Shown here: positions 11,370 through 21,278 of the stretch, one piece after another
Position numbering within the stretch: the first letter of the stretch is position 1
Layout: the number at the start of each line of letters is the position of its first letter
NCBI GenBank assembly: GCA_027946555.1
Contig: JAPEVC010000034.1
Coordinates: 124,001 to 188,000 of the forward strand
Direction of reading: 5' to 3'
Length of the DNA: 64,000 nucleotides
Source of the DNA: Gnomoniopsis sp. IMI 355080
Lineage: Eukaryota > Ascomycota > Sordariomycetes > Diaporthales > Gnomoniaceae
The notes under the pieces: generated by a model
Databases searched by the model: none
Seen by the model: only the letters and a program-made list of their open reading frames with translations
Told to the model about the DNA's origin: nothing
Program-made: the position numbers and the translations under genes

Positions 11370-12047
11370 TCAGAGCAAGGCAGCCCATAAGCCCACCACA
11401 CCTCCAAGTCCCATGAACACCGCCCTAGCCATGTTTTGCCTCCCAAAGAGCCCCAACATCTCCCTCACCTTCTCATCCTCCGCGACTGAAGATTTCAGTA
11501 GCGTTTCCTCCTGTGGCCCGCTCAGTTCAGTCCATTGATCCGCTTCGCCCTTTCCATTCACAGAGTCCAACGCAGTTCTCGGCCTGGTGCCATCTTGCGG
11601 GACCGACTTAAGGGCGGCTGCGCTCTTCACACTTCTCGAACCATTCTTATCTGCATTGAGCTTGATAAGGGCAAAGTTGTTCGGTATCATCACCATTGAC
11701 GTCCAAGGCGCGATGGATAGACACAGTAGCCCGGCAAGGATGTAGCCACCACTTCTTGCACCAATCGCGCGGATACCCCGAGAGCCAATGGCCTTGAATA
11801 ATTGAGAAGGAGGGAAAGGCAGAGCTTGGAAGCCGAGAACGCCAAATCCAGCGCTGGAGACGAAGGCCGCCGTGGGAAAGATATGTGAGCCTCGGCTGAA
11901 GAGCCACCTGGTGGAAGGCAGCGATCGTGAGGCAGGCTGGGATTGTAGAATGGGCACGTCGAAGAGCGTGAGGGTGGCAATACCGCCTGCCGCAACAAGG
12001 GCGGAGGATATGGAAACGGTCTGAAGGAAGGGCGTGAGTGCGGTCAT
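11370..12047 (-). CDS. DUF1772 (anthrone oxygenase-like) membrane protein
   Basis: A single-exon protein of 225 aa starting at the first ATG (MTALTPFLQ); the longer open frame upstream has no ATG. Four hydrophobic segments are visible: near residues 10-30 (ISSALVAAGGIATLTLF), 60-80 (FPTAAFVSSAGFGVLGFQ), 100-122 (SGGYILAGLLCLSIAPWTS) and the C-terminal 18 residues (MGLGGVVGLWAALL). The signature PWTSMVMIPNNFALIKLN after the third helix matches the conserved T..VM.PTN..L block of DUF1772. Some DUF1772 proteins are anthrone oxygenases in polyketide pathways, but no polyketide synthase is in this window and most family members have unknown function. The polar loop at about 150-200 is disordered. 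Confidence 0.72.
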   Translation of the reverse strand: MTALTPFLQTVSISSALVAAGGIATLTLFDVPILQSQPASRSLPSTRWLFSRGSHIFPTAAFVSSAGFGVLGFQALPFPPSQLFKAIGSRGIRAIGARSGGYILAGLLCLSIAPWTSMVMIPNNFALIKLNADKNGSRSVKSAAALKSVPQDGTRPRTALDSVNGKGEADQWTELSGPQEETLLKSSVAEDEKVREMLGLFGRQNMARAVFMGLGGVVGLWAALL

Positions 12048-12792
12048 TGTGTAGGAGACGACACAAATGATTGCATTCAATTGTTGTTTATCTGGAGTCG
12101 AAATAAAGTACTGTGTTGATGCTGTCGAATGGGCACATCGATAATTGTCGACAAGTGAGATTGCTACAAGGACGATTCGATTCGAGGTGTAGTCAATCAC
12201 TTTATTTTCACAGCGTGCAAGCTTGAGAATATAATATATTGTAACCGGAGTATTAAGTTGTAATTATTGATCTGCCGGTCGATTCGGTGGCGCCGCCCTC
12301 CGGACAATGAGATCATGCCGAAAGTAGTGGATTCTTCTGCTCCCTTTCCGACTCGGATGAACCTCAGGCTCCGTAAACCTGAAAGTCCGAAGTGCCTAAG
12401 CCTGTCAAACAAGCAGCACGAACAATGTGCAATGGTTCTCCCGTAGGACGTATGCAAGAGACACATGAGGCCACTCCAGAGGATCATTAAATGGCTAAAC
12501 CCTCACCATTAAGTACGCGACGCCAACCCGTGCAACACTGACATGCTCAGCCATTCACGTACAGTCTGGGAGAGGGGGAGATGTGTGGGCGGCGACTGTG
12601 TGGTAGCCAAAAGGCCATTCCACAACAATGTGCTTCCTCTTTCCTTCACCTTAGCACCACAGCCGTTCAATCTTCCCATCCTCACAAAGTGTGAAAGCAA
12701 GAAAGAAAAAAAAAAACACTTCGTGACACGAAACGTGTCTTACTCTCAATCTTCAAAAATGCCAAAAGAGTTCGGCCGCTATTTAGCAGCCT

Positions 12793-12910
12793 ACATCTCT
12801 ACCTCGTCGAGGATTCGAACTGGCCACCTTGTCCAAATTGAACTTCTGCGTGCACCTTAGTGCTGCTGCAGAGGTAACGCGGTTGATCAGACCGCTCGAC
12901 CATTGTACAT
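12793..12910 (-). ncRNA. tRNA-like element with Pol III A and B boxes (tRNA relic or SINE head)
   Basis: On the minus strand TGGTCGAGCGG (12902-12892) fits the tRNA A box and AGTTCGAATCC (12821-12811) fits the B box, about 70 nt apart as in a long-arm tRNA (Leu or Ser). The bases around the B box do not form a T stem, and the ends do not form an acceptor stem, so no functional cloverleaf is seen. Downstream on the same strand are T runs (complement of the A-run at 12705-12718) that could end Pol III transcription. This is what a degenerate tRNA gene or a tRNA-derived SINE head looks like; chance similarity is also possible. Confidence 0.3.
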
Positions 12911-13063
12911 CTCAGCCTACGCACTGGTAGGCCGGTGACGATGGTGCCAGATTGTATGCTTATAAACCTTTGGTTGTGAGGCTGCGTGCTTGTGGAGCAG
13001 GTTTTTGACTGCCCTGGAGTGGCATTCAGGCTTCAGCTACTCAACGAGCACATTCATCTTTTG

Positions 13064-13159
13064 TACGCTCGTGTGATACACTCCACGATACTTCTTTTGG
13101 GGTCGCCCGAATACGCTCGTGTGATACACTCCACGGTACTTCTTTTAGGGTCACCCGAA
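13064..13159 (+). repeat. Tandem duplication, 2 x 48 bp
   Basis: Unit 1 is 13064-13111 and unit 2 is 13112-13159, both starting TACGCTCGTGTGATACACTC. They differ at 3 of 48 positions, all A/G. The unit length is a multiple of three, so an ORF across it carries a 16-residue repeat, but that ORF has no other support. Confidence 0.85.
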
Positions 13160-13502
13160 TACAATGAAGCTGAGGAACCAGAGTCTGGCAGACTCGGCAG
13201 CAAGTCTGCCCTCCCACAATCACCCCCACCCCCACATAGTTTGAACGCGCATGGGCTCCAAGGACGCTCATTTCCATCCCAGGCACACTGCCAATTCATA
13301 CATCGACAAATCCTCTCGAGAATCACGGTCACTCCATCCAAAAGGTATCAGATATCAGGTCAAAGGGAGTTTCAGCAATATATACGATACTGTGATGCTG
13401 ATTTACATATACATTGAATTCTTCTCATCCCGATCGACTGGTAGGAACAATCAGTCCCGACAGCACTCAAACCAACTCCACGAATGCAACCGCTTCAGGC
13501 TT

Positions 13503-14336
13503 TTATGCCACGGCAATCTTGTACGCCGAAGTGGTGAACACAGCATCCGTTCCGGTGAACGGCTCAGTGCCCGCCTGCAAGTGCGTAATGTACATGTCGT
13601 TGGACACACCCTGTTCGCTGACGAGGTACTTGAAGAACAGGTTCAGGTCGCCCGAGAAGTTGGTGACGTTCGAGCTGGCCACAAAAGAGTACACCGTGGT
13701 ATCGCCATTGGGACCCGAGTACAGCTTCCACGAGTGGCCAGCAATGTCGATCGTGGCAATGGCAGAGCCCGAGCTGGAAATGGGGCCGGCACCACCGTAC
13801 GCGCCGAGCCAGACCATGATTTCATACGCATCTGTGCCGCCGGACGTGGGCGAAAGCCAGAGATCGTACGAGACATCAGTAATGATGTCGGAGCCGGTTT
13901 GGCTGTACAATGCTTTGTTAGCTACAAACCTCAATGGAAAGACATGGGCCCGGGGTTTTACGCACCTCCACGCCCAAGTGGACTCAATCGACTTCACCGC
14001 CGACAGTTGCTTGTTGATACCCTCCAAGGCCACGTTGGAGTACGACTTGACGTTGTATGGCCCTCCAGCCCAGGTCCACGACGTCGACCAGCTCGCAGTG
14101 GAGCCGTTGCTCAGGTCGTTGAAGGTTGTGCATTGCGAGCCCGAGGTGGCTGCACTCGCGCCCCAGTTGTTGTGGTAGAAGACATAAGGGCTTGCTGACA
14201 CGGATCCAAAGGCGTCGCAAAATTTGGTGGCACGCTTCTGGAGGGCCGAGTCGACGGGGGATGCGCGCTCAGCGAGAGTGGTGGTTGGGGCCGCCAGGGC
14301 GGTGGTAGCGGCCAGAAGGAGTTGCAGGTACTTCAT
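13503..14336 (-). CDS. Secreted endoglucanase/xyloglucanase, glycoside hydrolase family 12
   Basis: Two exons on the minus strand: 14336-13966 and 13902-13503; intron 13965-13903 (63 nt, GTGCGT..ACAG). Splicing joins TWAW to SQTGSDIITDVSYDLWLSP, removing an insertion that would break the family alignment, and gives 256 aa. Signal peptide MKYLQLLLAATTALA is followed by a short propeptide with a KR site before the domain. GH12 marks are the WAGGPYNVKSYSNV block, the nucleophile Glu in YEIMVWLGAYGGAGPI and the acid/base Glu in HLQAGTEPFTGTDAVF. The enzyme folds as a beta-jelly roll and cuts beta-1,4-glucan or xyloglucan with retention. A 315-aa plus-strand ORF opposite is a shadow. Confidence 0.93.
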   Translation of the reverse strand: MKYLQLLLAATTALAAPTTTLAERASPVDSALQKRATKFCDAFGSVSASPYVFYHNNWGASAATSGSQCTTFNDLSNGSTASWSTSWTWAGGPYNVKSYSNVALEGINKQLSAVKSIESTWAWRCVKPRAHVFPLRFVANKALYSQTGSDIITDVSYDLWLSPTSGGTDAYEIMVWLGAYGGAGPISSSGSAIATIDIAGHSWKLYSGPNGDTTVYSFVASSNVTNFSGDLNLFFKYLVSEQGVSNDMYITHLQAGTEPFTGTDAVFTTSAYKIAVA

Positions 14337-15364
14337 TTTTTACAAAAGACAAGATATAACGAGGGTCAAAGAAGGTAACTTAACGCTAGCGCTATGATAA
14401 AAAGAAGGCAGAGAGGTTGACTTCAATCATATCCACGTAGGTGGGTTTTGGGCTGCTCATATACTTGGTGAGTTCATTTCCTATTCCGTCCAAAGGACCT
14501 CGCACTCCGCCGTGGCCCGCGATTTGACAACACCACAAGTGGAATCCACTGGCTTTTTCGCATTTCATATGAAGGTTTGAACCCTCCTGGCAGTCTAAGC
14601 CTCTAGGGCGTTCAGCCTGGACCCTGACAAAGGTTCGTGATTGATGGAAAATGCTAGTAAGTTATATTGGCTTGGCGATTCGGCTGTTGATCTGGGCATG
14701 TTTTAACCCCCTAGTGTCCAGGACCCGCAAAGATGTTTAGTTTAGCTTCCGAGATTTGCAGCTGGGCATTGTTTCGATTATCTCTCTTATGTCCTAGTAC
14801 GGACTGTAGACATCCTACTAGTCATAATTTTAGCAGTACGTTGCTTTCAAAGCGTCTGCTGTTGCCCTCGTCGAGATGGGACGAACAAGTTTCGCCCATC
14901 AGGCCATTTCAACCGAGCATCGCCGCCCGCCCTGGAATCTGACCACTGTGACAATTTCAATGCATGAGGCTCTATGATATTCACCAAAGTAAGTTACTAG
15001 CCCCTTTTTGAGAGTCTGGGCTTGTGATTCATTTTGATATGAAGGGACACCGTCCCTGTTTGCACACTACTCATGCAAAATTTTCATTTTGAGAACTCTC
15101 ACCAAAACGAGGCGGTCTGATGAGAACGTCATTGACATTAAGGTGTATCTAGAATACCAACAGACAAATTGAGGCATTTCATGAGTCAGCATCTCATCGC
15201 GGCAGCTTTGATTCCCTCCATCGTGGCTCGCCATCTGTTACCAGCCTTAACTTCTTAATCCGGTCGTCGTTGCTCGTGAAGGCTGATCATCCTGATGGCA
15301 ACCCAACAGCAGAAGGATTGCTTCTGTCGTTGTAATACACAAATCGCCTGGTGATGGCTGTGGC
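14337..15364. other. Intergenic, 1.03 kb
   Basis: No gene is supported. One 69-codon plus-strand ORF at 14733-14942 has no motif. Probably promoter of the GH12 gene and 3' flank of the MYND gene. Confidence 0.5.
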
Positions 15365-16419
15365 TCAGACATTGATGGTGTTGCGCTTCTGAGACTCGAT
15401 ACAGGTGTCCTTGTGGGCAGACCAGTCAGACTTCTGGCAATACTATAAAGTACCGTTCATCAGCTACTACTCGAGAATATACACCGAGGTTACATCGCCA
15501 CGACTTACTCTGTCGCAGTACCAGGCCCTGTCGCACTTCGAGCACTTCATCAGGGCCTTCTTGATGTCAGACGCGATCTTGCCACAAGTGAAGCAGCTAT
15601 ATTGCGTGAGTAAGAGCTCTGTATGAAATTAAGCAAACGGGCGGCCATCCTACCTTGGCTCCTGGAAACTGCGAGGAACGCCAGTCTTGTAGTTGTCCAG
15701 GGCGGCTAGGAACTGCACTTTTCCCGGCGCACGAAAACCCCAGTCATCCGCGGTGGCACACTTGCCATCACTGCAGTTGACCTGCCACACCAGCTCACGC
15801 AGATGCTTCATGTCGTCGGCGTCGATCTTGGCGCCCGCACGCATCATCAGCGCGCCGAGGATGATGATCATGTATTTGCGATTGAAGCCCGACGGATGAA
15901 TCCAGTTCTCTTTGTGGCGGTACTCGTGCATGAGGATCCAACCCGAGCCTGAGTCGAGATACTCACGGCACAAGTCGACATGCTCGGCGAGCTCAAGCTT
16001 GTACCCGGCAGTATTGTAGTGGGCGATAAGCTCACGAGGTGTGCATGGGTCGCTCTGGTGGACCATTTGGGACAGCTTCATGTCATGTGCGCGTTCATCA
16101 TCATGGACGGTCTCTTCATCGCAGAAGTACTCGTTGATCTCGATCGCTATGTCAAGATCAGCATCGGCCTCGAAAAGGCCTGCAAGACAAGGTAGTTAGC
16201 TACACCCTAATGCGATACCACTGCGACGGACCCGAGGGCGAAAGATGTGTTGGACTTACGGTATCCCCAACGGCCAATTGGTTTGTCTTTGGAAGGCTCC
16301 AGTCCAGCGGGCCGTAGCCGATCGAGCAGTGAGGCAATTCGACCAGGTCTGATGTGCATAGGGCCAGAGGGAGGAGCTCCGTACACAGTGTGGCCTTCGT
16401 ACACAGTATGCTCAGACAT
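15365..16419 (-). CDS. MYND zinc-finger protein, paralog A
   Basis: Four exons on the minus strand: 16419-16260, 16179-15654, 15596-15509, 15442-15365 (852 nt, 283 aa); introns 80, 57 and 66 nt. After an N-terminal extension of about 50 residues comes GRWGYRLFEADADLDIA, a helical middle with IIILGALMMRAGAKIDADD, and a C-terminal MYND finger: CFTCGKI..., KCSKCDRAWYCDR, YCQKSDWSAHKDTC, with the full Cys/His ligand set. MYND fingers bind proline-containing peptides. The protein is paralogous to the gene at 18130-18991: introns fall at the same three positions and phases, and the first MYND exon is 88 nt in both. Function is unknown. HEYRH in the middle resembles a zinc-protease motif but is absent from the paralog. 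Confidence 0.85.
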
Positions 16420-16892
16420 GGTTGCTTGCGTTCGCGCGTGTGAAAAAATAACAGGAGTATACACTCATTGACACAAAAGATTGCAAGAAGGATCTTGATT
16501 GATGATGACAGATCCAAACTGGTAGAGACAAAAGAGAAGCGTGGCGATGAGGACAGGTGTGTATTCCAACGCAAGTGGTTTGGTTCACTACCTACAAGAT
16601 GGGGAGTAGGGGAAGAAGAAATCAAAAGTGTGCGCCACTCCTTGACACCGACTGAGAATTCATTCACTCTGCTTCGTCACAGAGCAACACTGCATAGACA
16701 GGTTGCCTGGCCATATTAAAGCACAATGTTCATCTAGATTTTGGCTACTCACTGTCATCTGATCTTTCATAAGTGGTTCAAAGTCAATCCCAAAAGCATT
16801 GTTGTGGTAGCTGATACCATAATTACTTTCAGATGGAACCCTATCAAATATGCTCAACCTCATACAGTTTCCAGAGCTCCCCGTTCGATCCT
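16420..16892. other. Intergenic, 473 bp
   Basis: Nothing recognisable. It lies between two minus-strand genes and presumably holds the promoter of MYND paralog A and the 3' end of the Cys-rich gene. Confidence 0.5.
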
Positions 16893-17396
16893 TCAAAGCT
16901 GAGGCAAGCCATGCCATATGATGCCCGGCCCATCTACGTCCCTATTCAAGTCTCCGATGATTGAAGTCTGCTCCTCCTCTTTGACCTCTGAGCTTCGACA
17001 CCAGCTGCACAAGCCTTCCACTACATGACTGATCTCCTCCACCTTGCACTTCTCTGCACACGGTCGCATATGGCGGTTGATCTCGGCGACTAAAGGCTTA
17101 TCACAACCAGGGTACTGCACTTGCGAAACGTTCATGACGGGGTGCCCACAGCTGTTGACAATGTTGACACGCCAGCAAGTCTTGGTAGTCGGTATCGTAA
17201 CCTCGTAACCGCAAACTTTGACGATAGCTGGCAGGGGAGCGGTTTTGGGCTGTTTGGTCTTGGTTGTCTTTGCTTCTGTTATTTGTTGGGACTTCTCGGG
17301 TTGCTCTGCTCCTTTAGAAAGCCTGGCCCCTTTCTGGCCAAGCTCAAGTCCGAGGGAGGCACAGTTATTGTCCGTGGACGTTGCCGTACAACCCAT
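16893..17396 (-). CDS. Small Cys-rich hypothetical protein
   Basis: A 167-aa single-exon ORF starting MGCTATSTDNN. Residues 1-55 are polar and Lys/Thr-rich. From about residue 58 there are spaced cysteines: KVCGYEVTIP, TCWRVNIVNSCGHPV, YPGCDKP, RPCAEKCKVEE, LCSWCRSSE. The order Cys, then CGH, Cys, then paired CxxxC and CxxC resembles small fungal proteins of unknown function that probably bind zinc. There is no signal peptide. It sits between two MYND paralogs, transcribed with paralog A. An upstream exon cannot be excluded, since the frame region at 17400-17604 is also open in another frame. Real gene likely, function unknown. Confidence 0.55.
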   Translation of the reverse strand: MGCTATSTDNNCASLGLELGQKGARLSKGAEQPEKSQQITEAKTTKTKQPKTAPLPAIVKVCGYEVTIPTTKTCWRVNIVNSCGHPVMNVSQVQYPGCDKPLVAEINRHMRPCAEKCKVEEISHVVEGLCSWCRSSEVKEEEQTSIIGDLNRDVDGPGIIWHGLPQL

Positions 17397-18129
17397 TCTC
17401 CAGAGTGGGGTGATGCGCGTTGATACGAAAGCGTGCGAAATTCGGCGTTTCTGGGTCTGTGGAAACGGCGTGTGAGCGGGAAGTAACGCTTCTCTCTTGA
17501 ATGGTTGAATACTTACAGCTTGTGCGTATATGAAAGTCTTGAGGCAGGAATGTGACGAATGGTGCGGTTCTCCCAGGGATGGAAAAGAAGGCTGCCAGCG
17601 ACAACCCTTATATCTGCAGAACTTTCAGATTCGTGACAAATCAAGCTCTAGACACAAGGCTTGTGATAAAGAAATAACAGCATTGAGACCCTGATATACA
17701 GGCACTACACGTGGCATGATATTTGTTACAGTCATTTCAGGTCTTTCAAGTGCAATTAAGGTGAGCATGTTAGAGATGAGGCATCCTCCAGCGATATTTG
17801 CTTGTACTGTATACCTAGGTACCCATAGGTACGTACCTAGGTAGTTATGAGGTAGAGATGGCACCTACCTGGTTTGTGGAAGAATGGTCCCAAGCTGCTC
17901 CTGCGCTTTCTAAGTTGGGAGGCACTTCCTCTGAGTTGGAGCTTGCATTCCAGGCAGACATACAACAAGACATCTTGGAACAAGCAAACACATCTGTTTC
18001 AAAGGATTCCCACCCTCCTATCAGCAACTTGGCAAGACACCAAACAAAGCATTTTGTCGAAATTGCAGCCACCGAAGTCTCAGAATCCATGTCAACATCA
18101 ACTTAAGTGCCTGACTTCTGAGATCGAAC
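17397..18129. other. Intergenic, 733 bp, with TACCTAGGTA palindromes
   Basis: Divergent promoter region between the Cys-rich gene and MYND paralog B. It contains a cluster of the palindromic motif TACCTAGGTA at about 17812-17843 (two full copies around an ACCCATAGGTACG spacer). The ORFs at 17858-18152 lack motifs. Confidence 0.5.
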
Positions 18130-18991
18130 ATGGGTCGCTGGGGATTTCGTAAGTTGCTCAAACAGATCTACCACCAATCAGGCTGACAATTTGCAGGTCT
18201 CTTTGAAGGCGACGCTGATATCGACGCACGCTCTGAGATCGAAGGGCTCATAGTCGATTTCCTCAAGTCGGAGGAGGAGGGACACAACATTCTCGACACC
18301 CCTGAGCTGCGTGAGGTTGGCGACAGAATTATTCAGGACGCGGCACGCATGGAAGACGTTCATGACGATCTGAGAGACGGTGGTGGCTTCTACCTTCGAG
18401 AGAAAATCGAGAGCGGCGACCCAGTTGTCCGTAAGATTCTCGACAACGCCATTTGCCACACCCTCTTCGATCTCGCCAAGGGCGACAGGTTCGTCGAAAT
18501 CATCATCGGGGTAATGATGATGCAGGCCGGCGCCAAGCTCAGGCCCAAGGACAAGAGGCGTCTCCGCAACATCCTCGCCTCCTACCCCCATGGAGCTTCC
18601 AAGCTACCGGAGAACGGCTTCGACAATGCCGGCCAAGCCCAACTCTCTGCCGCTCTCGACCACTATCGTGCTGGTACCCCACGAAACTTTCATACACCCA
18701 GGTCAGTCTTTTTGAAGCATGGAGGGTTGTCCTTCCATTTACCCATGCTGACTACATATCAGCTGCTTCAACTGTGGCAAGATCGAGGCAGACATCGGCA
18801 CCAAGCTGCTGGAGTGTGACAATTGTTTGATCTATTGGTGGTGCAACGAGGTGAGTAAACCGTTCAGCGACACCCAGCCATTCTAATCCTGCCTAATCCT
18901 GAACACTCTTGCTGATACAAATTAGGAGTGCAAGGCCGCCAATGCATGGAAGCACCTTGAGCATGGACCTTGTGTCAACAACGCTTTGTAG
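18130..18991 (+). CDS. MYND zinc-finger protein, paralog B
   Basis: Four exons: 18130-18148, 18197-18701, 18763-18850, 18926-18991 (678 nt, 225 aa); introns 48, 61 and 75 nt, all GT..AG with CTGAC-type branch sites in the first two. It starts MGRWGFRLFEGDADIDA, has the helical block EIIIGVMMMQAGAKLRPKD and ends in a MYND finger: CFNCGKIEADIG, ECDNCLIYWWCNE, ECKAANAWKHLEHGPC. Compared with paralog A it lacks the 50-residue N-terminal extension and starts right at the shared GRWG motif. Intron positions and phases match paralog A. The two genes are in opposite orientation, about 1.7 kb apart. Role unknown; a protein-interaction adaptor is the likeliest reading of a MYND protein without SET domain. 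Confidence 0.85.
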
Positions 18992-19637
18992 TCAAGACGT
19001 GGTTCTGAGGAGTAATTTCATGGCATCAACTTGACGATGGTCTCGTGTGTGATCGTGGAATTCCAGGCCACGAACGATGCACCAACAAAAGCTTTGTACG
19101 GATGTGAACACATTGACGGATATTTCTACTTGAATGTTGCTGTGGACTGTTCTGGGGATTGCCTTTTGCTATTTGAGCCGATCAAGGCGTGAAACCTTCT
19201 GTTGTAGCCTGAGGCGGAGGGGGGTATAGGGAGGCAACTAGCTAACTCCTAAGCATCGTATGGTAGTAATAGGAGATTCTTAGACACTTAATTCCGTTCC
19301 CCGTCTGTCCTCGTCCCCAGCCAATTTGGCATGTCATACATGCAGGTCGCCTCTACAAGGCAAGACCAGCGCTCGCTTGATTGGAAGTACTATACCGATT
19401 GGCCGAGTGGCGAAGGACAAGTAATCGGGGTCACATCACAAGTAGTCCGTGCATGAAGCTGCAGCTTTCCAGGTGTAGCCCATAGAGTGATGCAGCTCAT
19501 GTGGTCATAAGCACAGTTTCTGCATCGCACGCTCGAGGAGCAGTAAGCTTTAGACCTCAAAGGTTTACGGAGAAGGGTTTTGCATTGGAAAACTGAAGCC
19601 TTTAGGAGAACATCTGTTTTACTTTCTGTTGATTGAC
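18992..19637. other. Intergenic, 646 bp
   Basis: No gene is supported; the minus-strand ORF at 19390-19716 overlaps the P450 start and has no motif. Expected to hold the P450 promoter. Confidence 0.5.
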
Positions 19638-21278
19638 ATGGGTCTCCTCGCAGATACATCCCGAGGCACTTCATGGCCGACATGGGTTTTTCTCGTATCC
19701 GCCTTTCTTGCGGCACATGTTTTGTACCTCGTTGTCCACCGCCTCTACCTTAGTCCCATCTCACATATTCCGGGTCCAAAGCTTGCAGCCCTCACCTGGG
19801 GCTATGAGTTCTATTACGATGTCCTTCTTGGCGGCCAGTACACATTCAAGATCTTTGACCTCCACAAACGATACGGTCCCATCATTCGAATCAACCCGTC
19901 CGAGATTCACATCGCGGACAAGACCTTCTACCACACGCTTTACACAGGACCGTCCCATCGCCGCGATAAATGGGCGTTCTACGCAAAGCAATTTGGTGCG
20001 GACGACTCTGTTTTCTCAACAGTCGACCACGACCTACACAAGCTGCGCCGCACCGCACTGAACCCCTTTTTCTCCACGGCAAAGGTCCAAGAGTTCCAGC
20101 CCATCATCGAGGCTCAAGTGGACAATGTCCTGCGCCGCCTCGACGAGCATGCACGGATATCCAAGGAGCCTCTGGATCTTGTAGTCGTGTTTTCAGCGTT
20201 CACCAACGACGTCATCAACGAGTATGCCTTTGCGCGCAGTGAGCACCTTGTGGAAAAGCCCGACTTTGGCCAGCTGGTCATTGAGTCGATTTTGCGTGGG
20301 ACGTACATGGGTACACTTGCGAAGCATATGCCATGGTCGCTGTGGTTATTAGATGCGCTACCTGATACGGTGACGGAGAGATGGGTGCCTGGGCTGGACG
20401 AGTTCAATCATCTTCGGAGGACCATCCGAGCGCAGATTGGTAGCATCAAGCGCGGGGAACATCTTCAATACGAGGCTGGTCACAAGACGATATTCCATGA
20501 ATTGCTGGCGTCGAGCATGCTACCGGAGAGCGAGAAGACGGTGGACAGGCTCGCGCAGGATGGGCAGGTGTTGAACCAGGGCGGGACGCTGACGACGAGC
20601 TATTCGCTATGTGTTGCTGTATTTCATGTTCTCGACCAGCCAAGCTGTCTCGCAAAGCTGCGTGCCGAACTCCTACACGCGCTGCCAGACCCAGAGGGTG
20701 CTATCTCCATCGCAGACCTGCAACGGCTTCCATATCTTGGAGCGGTGGTGAAGGAGAGTCTCCGCCTGGGGTTTGGTGGCACCGGGACACGTTTGGGACG
20801 GGTTGCGCCAGACGAGACAATGCGATATGTCGAGAAGACGGGTGATGGAGAGAAGGTGTGGAGCATACCACCTGGGACGCCAGTAGGAATGACATCCTAT
20901 CAGACACTCACCGACGCGGAAGTCTTCCCCGATCCTTTCGGGTTCCATCCCGAACGGTGGCTTGCAGCCGACACGGAGCTTCAGGCACGGTATCTCATTG
21001 TGTTCAATGCTGGGACGAGGTCTTGCCTGGGACAGAATCTTGCTCGGGCGGAATTGCTGCTGATGCTTGCTAGGCTTTTCCGGCGATGGGGTGGTGACCC
21101 TCAGCATCGTGCAGAAGGGATGGGAGGATCGGATGGTGGACAAGCTGACTACTTTGGAAATATGAAGCTGTTTGAGACCACAGTTCGAGATACGCAGATG
21201 GCTTCGGACCGATTTGTGCCGGTGCCCTACGCAGAATCGAAGGGTGTGAGGGTACTGCTGGAGACTTCTGGAGGATGA
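19638..21278 (+). CDS. Cytochrome P450 monooxygenase
   Basis: A single exon of 546 aa from the ATG at 19638 (the frame extends slightly upstream but without ATG). An N-terminal membrane anchor (WVFLVSAFLAAHVLYLVVHR, residues about 15-36) is followed by the proline hinge HIPGPKLAAL. Family motifs: I-helix NQGGTLTTSYSLC (the usual acidic residue before the Thr pair is replaced by Leu), K-helix ESLRLG (ExxR), FHPERWL, and heme loop FNAGTRSCLGQNLARAE with the thiolate Cys at about 463. It is similar in build to fungal P450s of the trichodiene oxygenase/benzoate hydroxylase-like class with the WDLHKRYGP-type segment (here FDLHKRYGPIIRINPSEIHI). Substrate is unknown; the neighbours do not form a metabolite cluster. 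Confidence 0.93.
   Translation: MGLLADTSRGTSWPTWVFLVSAFLAAHVLYLVVHRLYLSPISHIPGPKLAALTWGYEFYYDVLLGGQYTFKIFDLHKRYGPIIRINPSEIHIADKTFYHTLYTGPSHRRDKWAFYAKQFGADDSVFSTVDHDLHKLRRTALNPFFSTAKVQEFQPIIEAQVDNVLRRLDEHARISKEPLDLVVVFSAFTNDVINEYAFARSEHLVEKPDFGQLVIESILRGTYMGTLAKHMPWSLWLLDALPDTVTERWVPGLDEFNHLRRTIRAQIGSIKRGEHLQYEAGHKTIFHELLASSMLPESEKTVDRLAQDGQVLNQGGTLTTSYSLCVAVFHVLDQPSCLAKLRAELLHALPDPEGAISIADLQRLPYLGAVVKESLRLGFGGTGTRLGRVAPDETMRYVEKTGDGEKVWSIPPGTPVGMTSYQTLTDAEVFPDPFGFHPERWLAADTELQARYLIVFNAGTRSCLGQNLARAELLLMLARLFRRWGGDPQHRAEGMGGSDGGQADYFGNMKLFETTVRDTQMASDRFVPVPYAESKGVRVLLETSGG

Larger units (their letters stand above)
12048..13502. other. Intergenic, 1.45 kb, containing tRNA-like boxes and a tandem duplication
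   Basis: No supported protein gene. It contains the tRNA-like element at about 12793-12910, an A-rich run (12705-12718) and a 48-bp tandem duplication at 13064-13159. ORFs here lack motifs. Confidence 0.5.

Noticed and set aside
12048..12200. Longer N-terminus for the DUF1772 protein
   Set aside because: The extension has no ATG; the frame begins at a GTG, which fungal nuclear genes do not normally use.
13251..14198. 315-codon plus-strand ORF, longer than the gene opposite it
   Set aside because: It is antisense to the GH12 gene, whose signal peptide, catalytic residues and intron are clear; the ORF itself has no motif.
15900..15960. HEYRH in MYND paralog A as a zinc metalloprotease site
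   Set aside because: The paralog lacks it at the matching position, and no third ligand or protease fold is seen.
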